From Agelaius tricolor (Eukaryota > Chordata > Aves > Passeriformes > Icteridae), in NCBI GenBank assembly GCA_023055355.1, contig JALJCS010000001.1:94039381-94103380 (forward strand): DNA of 64,000 bases. The letters run 5' to 3'. Positions 60,259-64,000 of the stretch are shown one piece after another; the stretch's first letter is position 1; the number at the start of each line of letters is the position of its first letter. The notes under the pieces are model-generated. The model saw only the letters and a program-made list of their open reading frames with translations, searched no databases and was not told the origin of the DNA. The translations under genes were made by a program, and so were the position numbers.

Positions 60259-60711
60259 TGATGCCTTGTGAGGGCTGACTTGGAACAGAGACTAGATGGA
60301 GTTAAAGTAGGTATTTAATAGAAGGCCTCAGTGGACACACCTTGGGCAGGACAACAACCCAACCAGGGCTACACCCAAGATAAACCCAAAATGGTCACAA
60401 AAGGGATGACCAGTCATGGGGTCTCACACTTTTATAAGTTCTGGTCCATTTGCATAGTGGAGTTAATTGTCCAATTATAGCTTCAGGTCATGAAGTCCCA
60501 TTATGAAGTTACATCCTTCTTGTTTTTCTCTCTTCAGTCTGCATTGCTCTTGGGCCTGAAATGCAGATCATTTGTCCTTCCAGCTAGAGAAGGAATTGTT
60601 TTGTCTACCTACTCTGTGATGAAGCTTACTATCCCCTAATATGAAGCTCAGAACTACACACTAAAGCAGTACAGAATCTGAAAAATATAAAGGCTAAAAC
60701 CTGAAGCATCA
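60259..60711 (-). mobile_element. Solo LTR of an endogenous retrovirus (ERVL-like), minus orientation
   Basis: The element begins TGATGCCTTG and ends CCTGAAGCATCA, with perfect 6-base inverted termini (TGATGC/GCATCA), and is flanked by a 5-base target duplication GGGGG (60254-60258 and 60712-60716). Read on the minus strand it has a TATA box (CTTATAAAAG, near 60430) and an ATTAAA signal toward the 3' end. The 5-base duplication is usual for ERVL-type insertions. No internal retroviral genes are present, so it is a solo LTR formed by recombination. Confidence 0.88.
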
Positions 60712-61061
60712 GGGGGAGTTGGTTGCAACTTCACTCATGATGTTATTTACTGGTTGTGCTGTGTGCACAAATGAAAAAGGCAATGAAGAATTTAGCAGTA
60801 TTCCAGGAAATAAGCTGAAGGTCATTCCTTAAACTGAAGGTCATTCCTTACTAGAACAAGAGATTTTCTAACACCCTCTGATATTCTCCCTCTGAGCCTG
60901 ATTCAAAACACACTAAAATACAGAGAATTCTTATGATTTAAAGATGTATTGAGTCAAGATTTTTCTGAACACAGTGGCTCTTCTGAAGAGAAAGGCTGGT
61001 GTCTTCATCATGCGGTAACTCTCTTTGCTCCCGTCATTCAGAAAGAAAATTAGTCACAGAT
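60712..61061. other. Unique DNA between two solo LTRs
   Basis: About 350 bases with no gene. It contains two adjacent copies of a 19-base unit, CTGAAGGTCATTCCTTAAA and a variant (about 60818-60855). Confidence 0.7.
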
Positions 61062-61457
61062 TGTGACCGTGGTCACAGGGGTTTTCAGGTGAAGGAAGAG
61101 ACGAGAATGTTGACTCCATGATCAGAAGGCTTGATTTATTATTTTATGATATACATATATTACATTATCAGTATACTAAAAAGCAAAAGAAGGACAGGTT
61201 TTCTCAGATGCTAACTAAACTAAGAATAGAAAAGAAAAGAATGATAACAAAGGCAGCTCTCTCAGACTCTGTCCGAGATAGCTCGGTCCTTGATTGGCCA
61301 TTAATTATACACATCCCAGATGGGCCAATCACAGGTGGAGCTGTTGCATTTCACAGCAGCAGATAACCATTGTTTACATTCTGTCTCTGAGGCCTCTCAG
61401 CTTCTCAGAAGGAAAAATCCTAAAGAAAGGATTTTTAGTGAAAAGATGTCTGCAACA
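61062..61457 (-). mobile_element. Solo LTR of a second endogenous retrovirus family, minus orientation
   Basis: The element starts TGTGACCGTGG and ends GATGTCTGCAACA (TGT...ACA) and is flanked by a perfect 6-base duplication ACAGAT (61056-61061 and 61458-61463). On the minus strand it has AATAAA close to the 3' end (TTTATT near 61134 on plus) and CCAAT-type motifs (ATTGGCC and GGCCAATC, about 61293-61333). A 6-base duplication points to an ERVK-like family. It differs in sequence from the LTR at 60259. No internal genes remain. Confidence 0.88.
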
Positions 61458-61463
61458 ACAGAT

Positions 61464-64000
61464 CCAGATCCAGGGTGTGGGACAGTTCTCACCAGGTGCC
61501 CAGTAGTGAAGAGCAGCTCATGTTCACCTGCTTGCTTACAATCCCAATTACATTCATTGTGGTACTACAGAACTTATCTGGCTCATTTTGCCTGCAGATG
61601 GTCAGAATATCAGAAATATTTTAACCAGCAACAGTGAATTTAACTCTGTGTTGCTTTCCTGCAATGACTTTTTGGGGTGAATACTGTGGTGTAAGAGGTA
61701 GGAGAGGGCTGTGGGTAAACACTGTGCATGTTTGTGACTGGGTAGTTACTTGTCTTGTCCTACCTGTGGGTGGTGTTGCCTGTTTGGAAGCAGGTGCTTT
61801 GCTCTTGAAGATGACATTGAGGTGGATTGTTTATTTTTATTTCCTGTGGTTGAGGATTATAAGGCATAAAACAATAATGTATCTGCTGCAGGTATTAAGA
61901 AGGGGACTATTGGTTTTGTTTAGAAGTCAGCTCATTAACAGCTGACAAATTCCAACTATTGAACTGAACTGATGTGCCCTGCTGTTTCAATTACAAATGT
62001 ATAGTTTCTAAGCTGTTTTTTATTATCAGCCCCTTCTTAAGCTCACAAGTATTCACATCCTGTTACCAGCCTCTTCCTAAAGCAAATACTGTGGTGACTC
62101 ACACCAAAAATAAAAGGTGTATCTGCATTAGGAAGGTGAAAATAAATTGATCTGATGGTAACAGTGTTGCAGGCATAATTTCTCTTTTCCTCTCATGTCT
62201 GTCCATCTCGACAGTTTATTCTTTTCTCTTGCTGCACTTTCTAGTTTTAGAGTTACTGGCAAAAGTACCATTACAGATAAAATGTGTGAAAGCACAGGTA
62301 ATCTTCTGATTGTGGGAGGAAACATTTGTGTCCTTGTAACATCTGTAAGTAGCATTTCTGCTGTGGAGTAACAGTTTTCTGCTCACTGGAAGAAACTTTT
62401 GCAAGGTCTTAAAAGGCTCTGTAGACCTTACAAATGGGCACATTGATCCCCTGTAGTCCTCTGGACCCCTGGTCTCAGCTGCTGTAGTTGGACAGTCTGC
62501 ATGTTTTAGTGCTTTTTAGTGGTGGCAGTCTTAACAGCACTTGATTGACTGCAAAAAAAAATCCAGCTTTTGCAGTAAAAAGTAGGTCACAACAGTTTTT
62601 GATGGCGATTTGTGTATGAGTTGATGTTTTTGCCCAGTTGTAGGTTCTGTTTGATGTTTAGAGCATATGGCTATTACATCTGTTCTTGCTTTCCTTCTGA
62701 ACCATCAAAGGTGATGGAAGAAATTCCTCCATTCCAACAAGGAAGGATCATTAAATTTTGATTAACAGTTTTAGTGCAATATTCAGGTTCATTATTACTG
62801 TCCTGGAAAAAATGGTCTTACAGTTCTGACCCCCAAGAGAGTGGTCATCAAACAAAAGTATCTGAGGAGCATCTGATGAGGGTGGTCAGGTGTCAGGGCT
62901 CACCTGACAGAGAAAACAGGAAGTTTTAAGAAGGAATATTTTTCTCTTTCAAAGAGGAAATGAACCGGTGAGTGTGTTGGGGGGAGTAGAATACATGTTC
63001 TGTAATCCAGAAGAAATGTAAACCGCTGGAGGAGAACTTGGGAGACCCTTCACAACTTTGAACTGAAGCCTCTCAGCTGAGGTAAGAAAAGGGAAGTGAG
63101 AAATGCTTAAACACCTTTAGTATTTTTCCCAGATCTGTGGAATATTTGGGCTAGCTAAAAAGTGGGAGTGGGGGGGGAAAGTGATTTTCTATTACCTTAT
63201 GGGATATTATGTTTGTGATTTTGCTTTTTCTGTTGCACCTGTGCCTAAAGAGGTGAATTGCAAATCTGATGCTTCCAAAACAAGGACACTTAGAGAGGAT
63301 GAGCTTAGGCTACTTGGTAGCCCCAAGTTCATTGCTGGTCCTGAGACAGAAGGTCTTATCCAGCCAGGCCTGGGCCTATTTGCATTGTCAGGAGGTGGGA
63401 CAGAATATCTAATCTGGCACATTAGGAGTACCAATTTGATTTTGGGCAGGTGGCTACAGGAGCATCAGCAGGGCTTTCACTGATACTAGTGCTCTACAAA
63501 GTGCTTTGGGTGAGCCTTTGCTATTCAAGAGAATAGTAATAAATTCTGCATAGTGCTCTGAAGCAGAGACCAGCACAAACCAGTGTGGCAGACACGAGTG
63601 CCTTCAGGAGAGTCATGGTTCCAGGAAGGGAGGTTTTGTTCCCAGCATCACACGGCTCTGCTAAGCCTGACCTACTCTTGTTCCAAGATGACAACTTTAG
63701 GCATAAGAGATGCCCCGGGTGACATTGCTCATTTATAAAATTCCCTTTTGTTGGATCAAATTTAACGTGGTCTCCTGTTTCGAATTATCTCTTTGATTAG
63801 CTGCAAAGTTTTGATGTCTGCAGGAGGAGAACAATTGCATCAGTGTGTGCTGTCAGCCGGGACTCGTGGCTGCTGGGGAGTTGCTAGGATACCTCTCTAA
63901 AAGGTACGATTCACTTGATTAACCACCAACCCAGTTTGCATGAGAAATATTTTTCCTATCTTTGTTTTGTGCTAGCATCAACTGTGCATTAGATGTGCAT
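61464..64000. other. Downstream intergenic DNA, nothing recognised
   Basis: AT-rich single-copy DNA to the right edge. A plus-strand frame of 103 codons (61634-61945) and one of 100 codons (63181-63483) have no family resemblance and no splice context that supports them. Confidence 0.5.

Overview
This window looks like nuclear DNA of a bird, most likely a passerine. It carries several CR1 LINE 3' ends with the avian signature, two well-bounded solo LTRs and a third LTR-like element of avian type, AT-rich introns, GC-rich CpG-island promoters, and ITPRIPL1-like genes, a family known to be multi-copy in songbirds. No species can be named from the sequence alone.

Two conserved vertebrate genes stand head to head, in the order known from other amniotes (SH3BGRL2 and LCA5). 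(1) At the left, SH3BGRL2 runs on the minus strand. Only its first coding exon (13055-13099) and its CpG-island promoter are inside; the first 13 kb are part of intron 1. (2) At the right, LCA5 (lebercilin, a ciliary coiled-coil protein) runs on the plus strand. Its promoter island lies at about 42.06-42.68 kb. Seven coding exons (47415-47613, 50101-50630, 52231-52368, 53577-53673, 54795-54940, 56821-56959, 58778-59577) splice in phase into a 682-residue protein. All coding exons therefore appear to be present.

The roughly 29 kb between the two promoters holds AT-rich DNA, CR1 fragments, an LTR-like element, an orphan CpG-rich patch near 26.6 kb, and the most unusual part of the window: two direct copies (about 32.46-35.16 and 35.58-38.28 kb) of a 2.7-kb block. 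Each block carries one intronless ITPRIPL1-like gene on the minus strand. Both copies share the same C-terminal frame change, so that lesion is older than the duplication. About 1.1 kb of the coding region shows no difference between copies, while the flanks differ by substitutions and indels. This pattern suggests gene conversion or selection on the core. Each gene also has a 34-43-bp minisatellite in its presumed 3' UTR.

Other notable items are a 105-bp near-perfect inverted repeat inside an LCA5 intron (51251-51355), five upstream ATGs in the LCA5 leader, a triple CCAAT promoter with RFX-type half-sites, and two solo LTRs with intact target-site duplications just downstream of LCA5. The last 2.5 kb and most other intergenic or intronic stretches show nothing I can name.
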